From an uncultured Bacteroidales bacterium (GTDB taxonomy: Bacteria; Bacteroidota; Bacteroidia; Bacteroidales; Paludibacteraceae), in contig ONEG01000016.1 of the NCBI GenBank assembly GCA_900316845.1, forward strand, positions 46,687-110,686: DNA of 64,000 nt. The letters run 5' to 3'. The translations under genes were made by a program, and so were the position numbers. Position 1 is the stretch's first letter, and each line of letters opens with the position of its first letter. Below are positions 8,552 through 16,383 of the stretch, piece by piece. The notes below the pieces were generated by a model. It was not told the DNA's origin. It saw nothing but the letters and a program-made list of their open reading frames with translations, and searched no databases.

Positions 8552-9748
8552 TCATTTATAATATGTACAAATACTGTCGCACACGCCTCTGGGGTTTCGC
8601 AACAACGGTCGGGTGGAGTAGAAACACTCGCCGCTGATCTCCGGGATGGTTCTGTTCAGGTCCATCTGCCGTTTGATCTCATTGCCGTTTGCCCAAGGAT
8701 TCGACTTTTGACTTTCGACTTTCGACTTTTGACTTTCGACTAACCTATACGGCGCCATGCCGATATAGAGTTTGCATTTCGTGCCGCGAACCTCGTTTGC
8801 CCACCAATGAGCGAGCACCTCGTAGTCCGCCACTTTCTTGCCGATCTCCCAGTAGAGTTGCGGCAGGATATAATCGATCCATCCCTCCTTGATCCACAGC
8901 CGCGTGTCGGCGTACAGGTCGTCGTAATTGGTGATGCCGGCTTGCGTCTTACTGCCCGTCGAATCAACGCTCGCGTTCCTCCAAACGCCGAAAGGAGAGA
9001 TACCGAACTCCACCGAGTCTTTGCACTCTTTGATAGTCCGGCTGATGGCCTGAATAGCGAGATTCACATTATCCCGCCGCCAGTCGTGAATATTGTCAAA
9101 TCCCCGCGGGTCTTTCTTAAACGACGCCTCGTCCGGCAGCTTCTTGCCTCCTGCCGGATACGGGTAGAAATAATCGTCCATATGAATCGCCTGAATATCG
9201 TACCGCGAGACAATGTCCTGAACGATCGTACAAATCCACTCGCGGGTCTCAGGTCGTGCCGGATCGAAGTACCACTGTTTGTTGTACTCCCAGAACCACT
9301 CCGGATGTTTCCGCCATATATGGTCGGCAGAGATCATCGAAGTGTCCGTCTTGGCGAGATTGACCCGATACGGATTGAGCCAAACATGCACCTCCATACC
9401 CCGTTGATGCGCCTCGCTGATAGTCCACTCCAACGGATCCCACGTCAGCGGAGCACCCTGTTTGCCTGTCAACCAATGCGAACTCGGCTCATACGCACTC
9501 TTATACAATGCGTCCGCCGTCGGCCGGACTTGCAGGATAATAGCGTTCATTCCTAGACCATACAGGGAGTCTAATAGGAACGTCATTTCTCTCTGCTGCG
9601 CCGCGGAGTCTCCCACAGCTTCTGCTGACGGCCAGTCGATATTGGCGACCGTCGCTATCCATGCCCCTCTGAACGCGATTTGCGCGTTCAAAGTACAAAG
9701 GGACAAAGTACAAAGTACAAGGGTTAATATGTTACGCAATTTGACCAT
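8552..9748 (-). CDS. Glycosyl-hydrolase-like GHL10 (YddW/YngK-type) secreted protein
   Basis: The 398-residue protein has a signal peptide followed by the GHL10 fold: FRGAWIATVANIDWPS, LGMNAIILQVRPTADALY, MEVHVWLNPYRVN and IHMDDYFYPYP. Homologues are suspected to act on cell-wall glycans; the substrate here is unknown. Two repeats sit in the gene in frame. The signal-peptide core (TLVLCTLSLCTLN) is encoded by a 7-nt-period tract at 9690-9726, and near residue 345 the segment VESQKSKVESQKSN is encoded by GACTTTC heptads at 8700-8740. Its start overlaps the end of recF by 17 bp, which points to one transcript. Confidence 0.85.
   Translation of the reverse strand: MVKLRNILTLVLCTLSLCTLNAQIAFRGAWIATVANIDWPSAEAVGDSAAQQREMTFLLDSLYGLGMNAIILQVRPTADALYKSAYEPSSHWLTGKQGAPLTWDPLEWTISEAHQRGMEVHVWLNPYRVNLAKTDTSMISADHIWRKHPEWFWEYNKQWYFDPARPETREWICTIVQDIVSRYDIQAIHMDDYFYPYPAGGKKLPDEASFKKDPRGFDNIHDWRRDNVNLAIQAISRTIKECKDSVEFGISPFGVWRNASVDSTGSKTQAGITNYDDLYADTRLWIKEGWIDYILPQLYWEIGKKVADYEVLAHWWANEVRGTKCKLYIGMAPYRLVESQKSKVESQKSNPWANGNEIKRQMDLNRTIPEISGECFYSTRPLLRNPRGVCDSICTYYK
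8700..8740. repeat. In-frame heptad repeat inside the GHL10 gene
   Basis: GACTTTC and GACTTTT words repeat with an exact 7-nt period; three units equal 21 nt, so the protein repeats every 7 residues (VESQKSK, VESQKSN). A related tract lies in the spacer at 22368-22400. Confidence 0.85.
9690..9726. repeat. Heptad repeat forming a signal-peptide core
   Basis: AAAGTAC-type words repeat with a 7-nt period on the plus strand. On the minus strand they encode the hydrophobic core of the GHL10 signal peptide. Confidence 0.75.
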
Positions 9749-10874
9749 TTTCTACATGAAAAATCTTCGCCTTCTCGTTCGGTTTTAATATCTCCGTGAG
9801 GTGTTGCCGGTCGGTGTCGGTGATAAAAATCTGACCGAACTTCTCACCCTGTACCATCTCCACAATTCGCTCCACACGCTGGCTGTCGAGCCTGTCAAAA
9901 ATATCATCCAACAACAAAATAGGCTTCTGCCCCGTAACCGGTAACCCGTTATCCGTTCCCCCTCCTAAGTACAAAGCCTGTGCCAGTTTCATCGCCAACA
10001 CAAATGTCCGCTGCTGGCCTTGACTCCCGACTTGCTTCAGAGGGAACTCGCCGAGTTTCATATCCAGGTCGTCTTTATGGATCCCCTGACTCGTCCATCC
10101 GAGTATCAGATCCCGCTGTCTCGTGCGAACGTACGCTTCCCGTAAATCCCGATCCTGAAGCTGGCTCACGTACCGAAGTACCGGAATCTCTTCTTCTCCT
10201 GCAATCCGCCGATAAACCGCTTCAAAATGCGGCTTAAACGCCTCGAAAAACTCCGTCCGGGCCCTAAAGATATACTGCGCCGGCTCCACCATCTGCCATT
10301 CCAATACCTCTAACAAATCATCTGGCGGATTTGGCGCGTCTGCATATTGTTTCAATAACGCGTTGCGCTGTTTGAGCAAAGCGTTATAGGTCGTCAGGCA
10401 ATCCAGATATTTGCGGTCGAGTTGACTGATCACGACGTCCATGAACCGCCTTCTCTCATCCGAACCGTCTTCTATCAGATCCTGATCCGCCGGCGAGATC
10501 ATCACCAACGGAATCAGTCCAATATGATCTATCAGTCGCGGATAATCCTTCTTGTCCTTCCGGAACTGCTTCTTCACGCCCCTTCTCAATCCGCAAGAGA
10601 TGGTCATCATTCCACCATTAAGCGAAGCGTCACCATTAATCATTCCATCATTATACACCCCTTGCACCATCGCCATCTCCTCACCGTGGGTGATATTCAG
10701 ACTATCCTGACTTGTGAAGGCCGATTTCGCAAAACTCAGCAGATAGATCGCGTCCAGTACATTCGTCTTGCCCTGACCGTTCAGCCCCACGAAGCAGTTG
10801 AGCTTGTCTCCAAACTCCAGACTCGCCTCGCGTATATTGCGATAATTGAGAATATGTAGGGATTGTAAAATCAT
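9732..10874 (-). CDS. recF: DNA replication/repair protein RecF
   Basis: RecF loads RecA at gapped DNA. The 380-residue product begins MILQSLHILNYRNI, the standard RecF start, with Walker A GLNGQGKTN at about residues 31-39 and C-terminal LLLDDIFDRLD (Walker B) plus GQIFITDTD. A longer reading of this frame starts upstream, but its extra 32 residues are not RecF-like. The ATG at 10874 overlaps the stop of the upstream regulator as ATGA, suggesting translational coupling. Near residue 85 the stretch NDGMINGDASLNGGMM is encoded by the dispersed 30-bp repeat, an in-frame insertion in a loop. Confidence 0.95.
   Translation of the reverse strand: MILQSLHILNYRNIREASLEFGDKLNCFVGLNGQGKTNVLDAIYLLSFAKSAFTSQDSLNITHGEEMAMVQGVYNDGMINGDASLNGGMMTISCGLRRGVKKQFRKDKKDYPRLIDHIGLIPLVMISPADQDLIEDGSDERRRFMDVVISQLDRKYLDCLTTYNALLKQRNALLKQYADAPNPPDDLLEVLEWQMVEPAQYIFRARTEFFEAFKPHFEAVYRRIAGEEEIPVLRYVSQLQDRDLREAYVRTRQRDLILGWTSQGIHKDDLDMKLGEFPLKQVGSQGQQRTFVLAMKLAQALYLGGGTDNGLPVTGQKPILLLDDIFDRLDSQRVERIVEMVQGEKFGQIFITDTDRQHLTEILKPNEKAKIFHVENGQIA
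10613..10642 (+). repeat. Dispersed 30-bp repeat, copy A (inside recF)
   Basis: Identical to 19995-20024 and 20540-20569. It is itself built from two CACCATTAA words around GCGAAGCGT. In recF it is translated on the minus strand as MINGDASLNG. Confidence 0.9.
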
Positions 10875-12031
10875 GCGTACGCCTCGACGTCCTCTTTGGT
10901 AATCTTCGGCCCGGCGAGGATAATCAACCGCTCGACGACGTTCCGCAGCTGGCGGATGTTTCCTGTCCATTGTATCTGCTGCAGCGCCTTGATAGCCGCC
11001 GGCTCGAACTCCTTCACGGCGATACCTTGCTCGCTGCAGATCTGTTCTGCAAAATAGCTAACCAGCAGCGGAATATCTTCGATACGGTCGTTGAGCGCCG
11101 GAACGGCGATAGGAATAACATTGAGCCTATGGAACAAGTCCTCACGGAAATTGCCTGCCTCGATCTCTTTCTGCAGGTCTTTGTTCGTTGCCGCCAGTAC
11201 ACGGACGTTCACTTTGATGGCTTTGTCGGATCCCACACGCGTGATCTCGCTCTCTTGCAAAGCCCGCAGCACTTTGGTCTGCGCAGCCAGACTCATGTCG
11301 CCTATCTCGTCCAGAAACAACGTACCGCCGTCAGCCTGTTCGAACTTGCCCGCTCTGTCTTTGACGGCCCCCGTGAACGAACCTTTCATGTGTCCGAAGA
11401 GTTCGGACTCGATGAGCTCTGAAGGAATGGCAGCGCAGTTGACCTCTACCATCGGACCGTTAGCACGCGCAGAGTTCTCGTGTATCAGGTGCGCCACCAC
11501 CTCTTTACCCGTCCCGTTCGGACCGGTAATCAGCACACGGGCCTCCGTCGGCGCCACCTTATTTATTATCTCGCGCACGCGCTCGATAGCCGCACTCTCG
11601 CCCACCATCGTAGCACCTTTCGCGGCTACTTTCTTGCGAAGCTGCTTAGTCTCCTGCCGCAGGTTCTTGGACTCCAAGGCGTTCTTCGTCGTGATCAGGA
11701 TGCGGTTCAGATCCAACGGCTTGACCAGAAAATCATACGCACCGGCTTTCAGCGCCTGTACTGCCGTCTCCACATCCCCGTGACCCGTAATCATCACTAC
11801 GGGACAATCGGCAGGTTCGTCTGCGTTCTTGAGTGCCGCGAGTACTTCCATACCATCCATCTCCGGCATCTTGATATCCGAGAAAATCAGGTCGTAAGCC
11901 TTTGTCTGCGCCATCTCCAGACCTTGTTTGCCGTTCTCTGCCACCTCTACTTCGTAACCCTCATCGGCAAGTATCTCGCGAAGCGTGTTCCGGATTCCGC
12001 GTTCGTCGTCTATAATTAACAGTTTTGCCAT
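10871..12031 (-). CDS. Sigma-54-dependent response regulator (NtrC family) lacking the Fis domain
   Basis: The 386-residue protein has a receiver domain (residues 1-120, phospho-acceptor D52 in FSDIKMPEMDG) and a sigma-54 AAA+ domain. The latter has Walker A GPNGTGKE, a GSFTGA variant of the GAFTGA loop, Walker B GGTLFLDEIGDM and an arginine-finger region (NFREDLFHRLNVIPI). It ends at TGNIRQLRNVVERL plus 20 residues, so the usual C-terminal Fis-type DNA-binding helix-turn-helix is absent. The start at 12031 (MAKLLIIDDE) is chosen over an upstream ATG because it begins the receiver fold and leaves room for the promoter at 12061. No sensor kinase is adjacent. It is the first gene of the recF operon. 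Confidence 0.9.
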   Translation of the reverse strand: MAKLLIIDDERGIRNTLREILADEGYEVEVAENGKQGLEMAQTKAYDLIFSDIKMPEMDGMEVLAALKNADEPADCPVVMITGHGDVETAVQALKAGAYDFLVKPLDLNRILITTKNALESKNLRQETKQLRKKVAAKGATMVGESAAIERVREIINKVAPTEARVLITGPNGTGKEVVAHLIHENSARANGPMVEVNCAAIPSELIESELFGHMKGSFTGAVKDRAGKFEQADGGTLFLDEIGDMSLAAQTKVLRALQESEITRVGSDKAIKVNVRVLAATNKDLQKEIEAGNFREDLFHRLNVIPIAVPALNDRIEDIPLLVSYFAEQICSEQGIAVKEFEPAAIKALQQIQWTGNIRQLRNVVERLIILAGPKITKEDVEAYA

Positions 12032-12060
12032 CTTTTTGGTCTTTTTACTAAAAAACGGCA

Positions 12061-12091
12061 CAAAGGTACAAAAAAATTTGCACATATCAAA
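12061..12091 (-). promoter_or_regulatory. Leftward promoter of the NtrC-recF operon
   Basis: On the minus strand TTTG (12091-12088) and TACCTTTG (12068-12061) are 19 nt apart. It interlocks with the rightward promoter at 12077-12108. Confidence 0.8.
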
Positions 12092-12108
12092 ATAAATTTG
12101 TAATTTTG
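12077..12108 (+). promoter_or_regulatory. Rightward promoter of the secreted-protein gene at 12196
   Basis: TTTG 12077-12080 and TAATTTTG 12101-12108 are 20 nt apart. Its upstream box lies inside the spacer of the leftward promoter, so the two divergent promoters cannot easily be occupied together. Confidence 0.75.
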
Positions 12109-12195
12109 CACCGAAAACGGAAATATAGAAAACTTTTATGTTATAGAACATATATTAACTAATTTTTTTATTTAATCTTTAAAACTTTTCAAATC

Positions 12196-13077
12196 ATGAA
12201 GAAATTTTTTACTTTCGTAGCAGTCGTGCTGTTTGCACTGCCGATTTTTGCGGATGACATTGTTGTCGTTTTGGACTCAATTGATTTCAAAGATCCGACT
12301 ATTGTTACCAAACAAGGAGCTGCAAGTCCGGGTAGCGAGGTGCTCGCAGTTAAGGACGGTGTGACTATCTCTATTGACAAAGGTCAAAATAAAGGCTTCT
12401 GCTTGACCGCTTTTGCTCATTCAAACGTTACGATTTCTGCAGAGCAGAATATCAAGCAACTGAATTTTGAGTTCGGTAAAGTTAGTGGTACTGCTAAGGA
12501 CGGCGGTTTGGATCCTCAGATTGCGGTAGGTGCTAACGAATGGTCGGCATCGGATCTTGCTTCGCAGGCTCGTTTCGCCAAGATTACCATTACCCTTGGA
12601 GAAGGATCTGGTGAGGGAACGACGCTGGATACCCTGAGTGCTCAGGATGCATTGGCTCGCGCACAGGCTCTCGAAGTCGGCGGTACCGAGAAAGTAGCGG
12701 TTCTTTGCTACATCGCAAGCATCAAGACTCCGTATGATGCTACTTATGGAAACGTAACCGTTTGGCTGAATGACGACATCACTTCGACTTATGGTAACAT
12801 CCAAGCTTACCGCGCTAAATGCTCGGCTGAGGATGGCGCTGCTCTCGCAGAGCACGACCGCGTATTGGTAGTTGGTAACCTCACCCACACCCAGAACGAA
12901 GAGGGTACCAAGGACTACTATGAGATCGCACAAGGTGCTCAGCTGACCCGTCTGTCCGGTCAGGGCATCGAGAATATCCTCCTTCAGGAGAATGTACAGA
13001 AAGTGATCGTTGACGGCGTTGTTTACGTAGTACGTGAAGGCAAGATGTTCAATCTCCAAGGCGTACAGGTTCGCTAA
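12196..13077 (+). CDS. Secreted protein with OB-fold-like region and short T9SS-like tail
   Basis: The 293-residue protein has a signal peptide (MKKFFTFVAVVLFALPIFA) and no lipobox cysteine. Residues 150-250 (TLSAQDALARAQAL, then AVLCYIASI, VTVWLNDD and DRVLVVGNLTHTQ) look like an OB-fold domain seen in secreted Bacteroidales proteins. The final 35 residues (GIENILLQENVQKVIVDG, then VVYVVREGKMFNLQGVQVR) match the tail of the BspA-like protein and of the proteins ending at 38578 and 58821, a probable type IX sorting tail. Function is unknown. It stands alone between its own promoter and a terminator. Confidence 0.75.
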   Translation: MKKFFTFVAVVLFALPIFADDIVVVLDSIDFKDPTIVTKQGAASPGSEVLAVKDGVTISIDKGQNKGFCLTAFAHSNVTISAEQNIKQLNFEFGKVSGTAKDGGLDPQIAVGANEWSASDLASQARFAKITITLGEGSGEGTTLDTLSAQDALARAQALEVGGTEKVAVLCYIASIKTPYDATYGNVTVWLNDDITSTYGNIQAYRAKCSAEDGAALAEHDRVLVVGNLTHTQNEEGTKDYYEIAQGAQLTRLSGQGIENILLQENVQKVIVDGVVYVVREGKMFNLQGVQVR

Positions 13078-13112
13078 TCACTTCTAATCCATCCGCCATA
13101 CGTGGCGAATAC

Positions 13113-13147
13113 AAGGGGACGCATTTACGTGCGGCCCCTTTAATTTT
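13113..13147 (+). terminator. Rho-independent terminator
   Basis: AAGGGG plus CGCA (13113-13123) pairs with TGCG plus CCCCTT (13130-13140) around a 6-nt loop with one opposed mismatch, followed by TAATTTTG. Confidence 0.75.
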
Positions 13148-13152
13148 GTAAC

Positions 13153-13184
13153 ATGGAAACTACAAAAGTGAAAAAAGTTTCCAT
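13153..13184 (+). promoter_or_regulatory. Possible operator upstream of the TetR gene
   Basis: ATGGAAAC 13153-13160 and GTTTCCAT 13177-13184 are perfect inverted 8-mers, 16 nt apart, ending 4 bp before the -33 box. Autoregulation by the TetR protein is possible; the spacing is wide for a TetR operator. Confidence 0.35.
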
Positions 13185-13188
13185 TTTT

Positions 13189-13220
13189 CTTGCATATATC
13201 AAAAAAAAGTCGTACCTTTG
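13189..13220 (+). promoter_or_regulatory. Promoter of the efflux operon
   Basis: CTTG 13189-13192 and TACCTTTG 13213-13220 with a 20-nt spacer. Confidence 0.85.
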
Positions 13221-13263
13221 CACCCGCTTTTGAAAAAGTGACTAAATAACTACTTGTCAAAAT

Positions 13264-13298
13264 AAATGGTACATGGTAAATGACCAAATGGTAAATAA
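13264..13298 (+). repeat. ATGGTAAATGACCAA repeat supplying the TetR start
   Basis: A degenerate ATGGTAAAT/TGACCAA tract spans the start codon of the TetR gene and encodes MVNDQMVNN. Related tracts are at 20301-20343 and 43386-43445. Confidence 0.7.
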
Positions 13299-13875
13299 CA
13301 TCATCAAGACGGCAGGCGACATGTTCTTTCGCCTCGGAATCCGTAGCGTCTCCATCGACGATATATGCCATGAGTTAGGCATGTCGAAGAAGACCTTCTA
13401 CGTCTATTTCGCGTCCAAAGATGAGCTGGTGGAGCAGCTGCTGCAGGCGAACATCAACTACATGGCGTCGAAGATGGAAAACCTCCTCAAGACCGGCGAT
13501 TTCAAGCAACTCGTAGCGAAATTCATTAAGCATCAGGAGGCGGAGAAGAACGACGTGCGCCGTGTGCCGCAGTTGGTCTATGACCTCAAGAAATACTACC
13601 CCAAGCAGTTTGCGCAGTTTCAGGTAAATTGCTTCAAGACCCAGAAGGAATACATCCGGCGCTATCTGGAGATGGGGCAGCATGCGGGCCTCGTGCGCGC
13701 GAACCTTAATATAGAATTAGTAGCGGTGCTCTTTGCCAAGATCCACAGCGACGCGATCAACGACTTTGAGGTGATCGAAGGCCACGGGCATAATATGCAC
13801 CAATTAGGCCACACGGCGATGGACGTCTTCGTACGCGGCGTGCTTTCCGAGGAAGGCCTGAAACTCTATAACTGA
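13273..13875 (+). CDS. TetR/AcrR family transcriptional regulator
   Basis: This 200-residue protein is the probable repressor of the downstream efflux genes. The N-terminal helix-turn-helix is clear (AGDMFFRLGIRSVSIDDICHELGMSKKTFYVYFASKDELV, about residues 14-53). The C-terminal ligand domain is typical in length. The start is uncertain because the first nine residues (MVNDQMVNN) come from a repeat with two in-frame ATGs. It is first in a TetR, TolC, membrane-fusion, RND, PII-like gene order. Confidence 0.9.
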   Translation: MVNDQMVNNIIKTAGDMFFRLGIRSVSIDDICHELGMSKKTFYVYFASKDELVEQLLQANINYMASKMENLLKTGDFKQLVAKFIKHQEAEKNDVRRVPQLVYDLKKYYPKQFAQFQVNCFKTQKEYIRRYLEMGQHAGLVRANLNIELVAVLFAKIHSDAINDFEVIEGHGHNMHQLGHTAMDVFVRGVLSEEGLKLYN

Positions 13876-13912
13876 CCCCGTAACCCCGTAATTACGTCAT
13901 CCCGTTATAACG
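13876..13912 (+). repeat. Octad repeat between tetR-like and tolC-like genes
   Basis: Degenerate 8-nt-period words (ACCCCGTA, ACCCCGTA, ATTACGTC, ATCCCGTT, ATAACGAA) start right after the TetR stop codon. Confidence 0.7.
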
Positions 13913-13931
13913 AAAAAAATAAATAATATAT

Positions 13932-15275
13932 ATGAAGAAACTTTTTTTAATTTTAGCCGCTTCGCTGATAAGTAGCGTTTCTCTCATGGCAGAGGACCAC
14001 GTGATGGCGGCGACGCGTAGTGCGCAACATTCGCAGGACAGCGTGCCGGCATTGTTGCGCCTCTCGCTCAAGGAGGCGCAGGATTTTGCGGTGAAGCAGA
14101 ACCGAACCCTCAAAAACGCATCCCTCGCGGTGCAGGAAGCCTACGCACAGCGTTGGCAGACGATCGCAGCGATGCTGCCGTCGGTGGACGGTAGTTACTC
14201 CTACAGCAACTATCTGGGCTATAGCGCCACGCTGTCCATGATGGGCAACGATGTGAAGATCAACATGCCGAACGTCGGCGCTTTGGGCGTGACGGCTACG
14301 GTAGGTATCAACGGTCAGGGGATCGTCGGGGCACTGCTTAATAACGTGGCGATCAAGATGAAGAAGATCGCCCTCGAGAAATCCGAGAACGAACTGCGCA
14401 GCAGCGTCATGAGCGCCTACGTCTCCGTCTTGGCGCTACAGAGTATAACCGGTCTTCTGGACTCCAGCCTTGTCAATATCCAGGGCCTCGAGCAGATGAC
14501 CCAGGATGCCGTCAATGTCGGGGCGGCCGAGCAGACTTCCGCGGATCAGATTCGCGTGCGTGTCAATACGCTCAAGAACAATATCAATGCCCAGAAACGA
14601 AACGTCGAACTTGCGACCAATAGTCTCAAGGTGTTGTTAGACGTGCCGGTAGAGACCGAACTCGTGCTTACGGAGAATATGGACGAGGTGCTTTCCCCCG
14701 AGCGCGTTTTGGATCTCCTGAGCCAGAACTTCGCTATTGAGAATAACCTCAACTACCAGCTCCTCCAGCAACAGGTCGAACTCGCCAAACGCAATGTCCA
14801 CATGGCAGGCTGGGCATATGGTCCGACGGTAGCCCTCGCCTATAACTACCAGAACCAGAAATACTACGGCGAGGGAGGTATGCGTATGACGCCGCCTAAC
14901 GTGGTACAAGTGACAGTCAAGATGCCCCTCTGGTCGTCCGGTAAACGTGCGGCAGCGGTGGTGGAGAAGAAGATCGCACTCGAGGAGGCGAAGAACACCC
15001 TCTCCGAGACTACCGACAATCTCGAGATTCAGTACCGCCAGCTCTGTTTCGACCTCACCAACGCCTACGAGACCTACCTCAACGAGAAAGACAATATCGA
15101 GGTCACTCAGCGCGTCTTCAACTCCGCTACGGAGAAATTCAAATGGGGCGCAGCGTCGAATATCGAGCTCACCAACGCCTCCAACGACCTCATCAATGCG
15201 CAATCGACCTACGTGCAGGCGATGCTCACCCTCATCAATGCGCAATCCGAACTCGAAGAGTTCCTCAATAAATAA
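13932..15275 (+). CDS. TolC-family outer-membrane efflux protein
   Basis: The 447-residue protein has a signal peptide and the two-fold TolC/OEP repeat: SLKEAQDFAVKQNRTLKNA near residue 45 and long coiled helices with LEEAKNTLSETTDNLEIQYRQL and GAASNIELTNASNDLINAQ in the second half. It would form the outer-membrane channel of the tripartite pump encoded by the next two genes. Length is normal. Confidence 0.93.
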   Translation: MKKLFLILAASLISSVSLMAEDHVMAATRSAQHSQDSVPALLRLSLKEAQDFAVKQNRTLKNASLAVQEAYAQRWQTIAAMLPSVDGSYSYSNYLGYSATLSMMGNDVKINMPNVGALGVTATVGINGQGIVGALLNNVAIKMKKIALEKSENELRSSVMSAYVSVLALQSITGLLDSSLVNIQGLEQMTQDAVNVGAAEQTSADQIRVRVNTLKNNINAQKRNVELATNSLKVLLDVPVETELVLTENMDEVLSPERVLDLLSQNFAIENNLNYQLLQQQVELAKRNVHMAGWAYGPTVALAYNYQNQKYYGEGGMRMTPPNVVQVTVKMPLWSSGKRAAAVVEKKIALEEAKNTLSETTDNLEIQYRQLCFDLTNAYETYLNEKDNIEVTQRVFNSATEKFKWGAASNIELTNASNDLINAQSTYVQAMLTLINAQSELEEFLNK

Positions 15276-15277
15276 CA

Positions 15278-15318
15278 TCGAAATACCGAAATATCGACAT
15301 ATCGAAATATCGAAAAAA
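15278..15318 (+). repeat. Octad repeat between tolC-like and MFP genes
   Basis: CGAAATAC, CGAAATAT, CGACATAT, CGAAATAT and CGAAAAAA follow one another with an 8-nt period and fill almost all of the spacer. Confidence 0.8.
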
Positions 15319-15330
15319 ATACTACCCAAT

Positions 15331-16371
15331 ATGAAGAACGAAGTTAATCGTGCCTTTATGGCTAAGAAAAAGATTTTTATTTACACCCTTGCTGCCCTGA
15401 CTCTCATGGCGTGCGGCAAGTCCAAAGAAACTGCAACTCAGGAAGAGGAACGCGTAGAGCAAGTCCGCACCACCGTCCTCCAGCCCCGCGAGATCGAGCG
15501 TGAGATATCCGTCTCGACGAACCTTCAAGGTTATATCACCCAGAACGTGGCACCCTCTCTGACGGGCAAGATCGAGCATATCTACCGTGAGGTAGGCGAT
15601 CGCGTCTCCGCCGGTAGCGACCTCGTGCGCATGGACCAGACCCAGTACAAGACTACGAAGATCTCCATGGCGAACCTCACCATCGAGAAGAACCGTATAG
15701 AGATGCTGCTCAAGACCGGTTCGGCTACCCAACAACAGTATGACCAGATCACGACCCAGTATAACTCCACCAAGGAGCAGCTGGAGTTCCTGGAGACCAA
15801 CACCTATGTCAAGGCACCGTTTGCAGGCGTCATCTCCGCCAAGAACTACGAGGACGGGGAGCTCTACGGCGGTCAGCCGATACTCGTTCTTACCCAGCTG
15901 GACCGCCTCAAAGCGCTTGTCGCTATCCCGGAGACCTATTTCCCGCTCTTCAAAGCCGGAATGAAACTGACTCTCGCGACGGAGATCTATCCGGGTCAGA
16001 CTTTCCCGGCGACGGTAGAGGTGGTCTATCCGACCATCGATCCCTCGTCCCATACCTTCCAGTGCAAGATCGTCATCCCGAACTCCAGGAATCTCTTGCG
16101 TCCGGGTATGTACGTGACGACGACCATCGGTCTGGGCAAAGCGAACGCCCTCATCATTCCTTATCAGGCGGTGGAGAAACTCGTCGGCGCGAATGACCGT
16201 TATGTGTTCGTCGTGGAGGACGGACGCGCCAAACGCGTAGCCGTCACCCTCGGTCAGCGTTTTGACCAGGATATAGAGATCATCGCCCCGGAGATCGTTC
16301 CCGGCGTCGAAGTGGTCACCACCGGCCAGCACAAACTCGTCGATGGCGTCAAAGTGAACGTGGTAAAATAA
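15331..16371 (+). CDS. RND efflux periplasmic adaptor (membrane fusion protein)
   Basis: The lipoprotein adaptor links the RND pump to the TolC channel. The signal peptide ends in a lipobox (LTLMAC), followed by the lipoyl/hairpin pattern (VAPSLTGKIEHIYREVGDRVSAG near residue 75, AKNYEDGELYGGQPIL after the helix pair) and the beta-barrel region. The ATG at 15331 gives 346 residues; a second in-frame ATG at 15358 (MAKKKIFIYTLAALTLMAC) gives a more compact signal peptide and may be the true start. Twelve bases separate it from the pump gene. Confidence 0.93.
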   Translation: MKNEVNRAFMAKKKIFIYTLAALTLMACGKSKETATQEEERVEQVRTTVLQPREIEREISVSTNLQGYITQNVAPSLTGKIEHIYREVGDRVSAGSDLVRMDQTQYKTTKISMANLTIEKNRIEMLLKTGSATQQQYDQITTQYNSTKEQLEFLETNTYVKAPFAGVISAKNYEDGELYGGQPILVLTQLDRLKALVAIPETYFPLFKAGMKLTLATEIYPGQTFPATVEVVYPTIDPSSHTFQCKIVIPNSRNLLRPGMYVTTTIGLGKANALIIPYQAVEKLVGANDRYVFVVEDGRAKRVAVTLGQRFDQDIEIIAPEIVPGVEVVTTGQHKLVDGVKVNVVK

Positions 16372-16383
16372 TCCCGAAAAATT

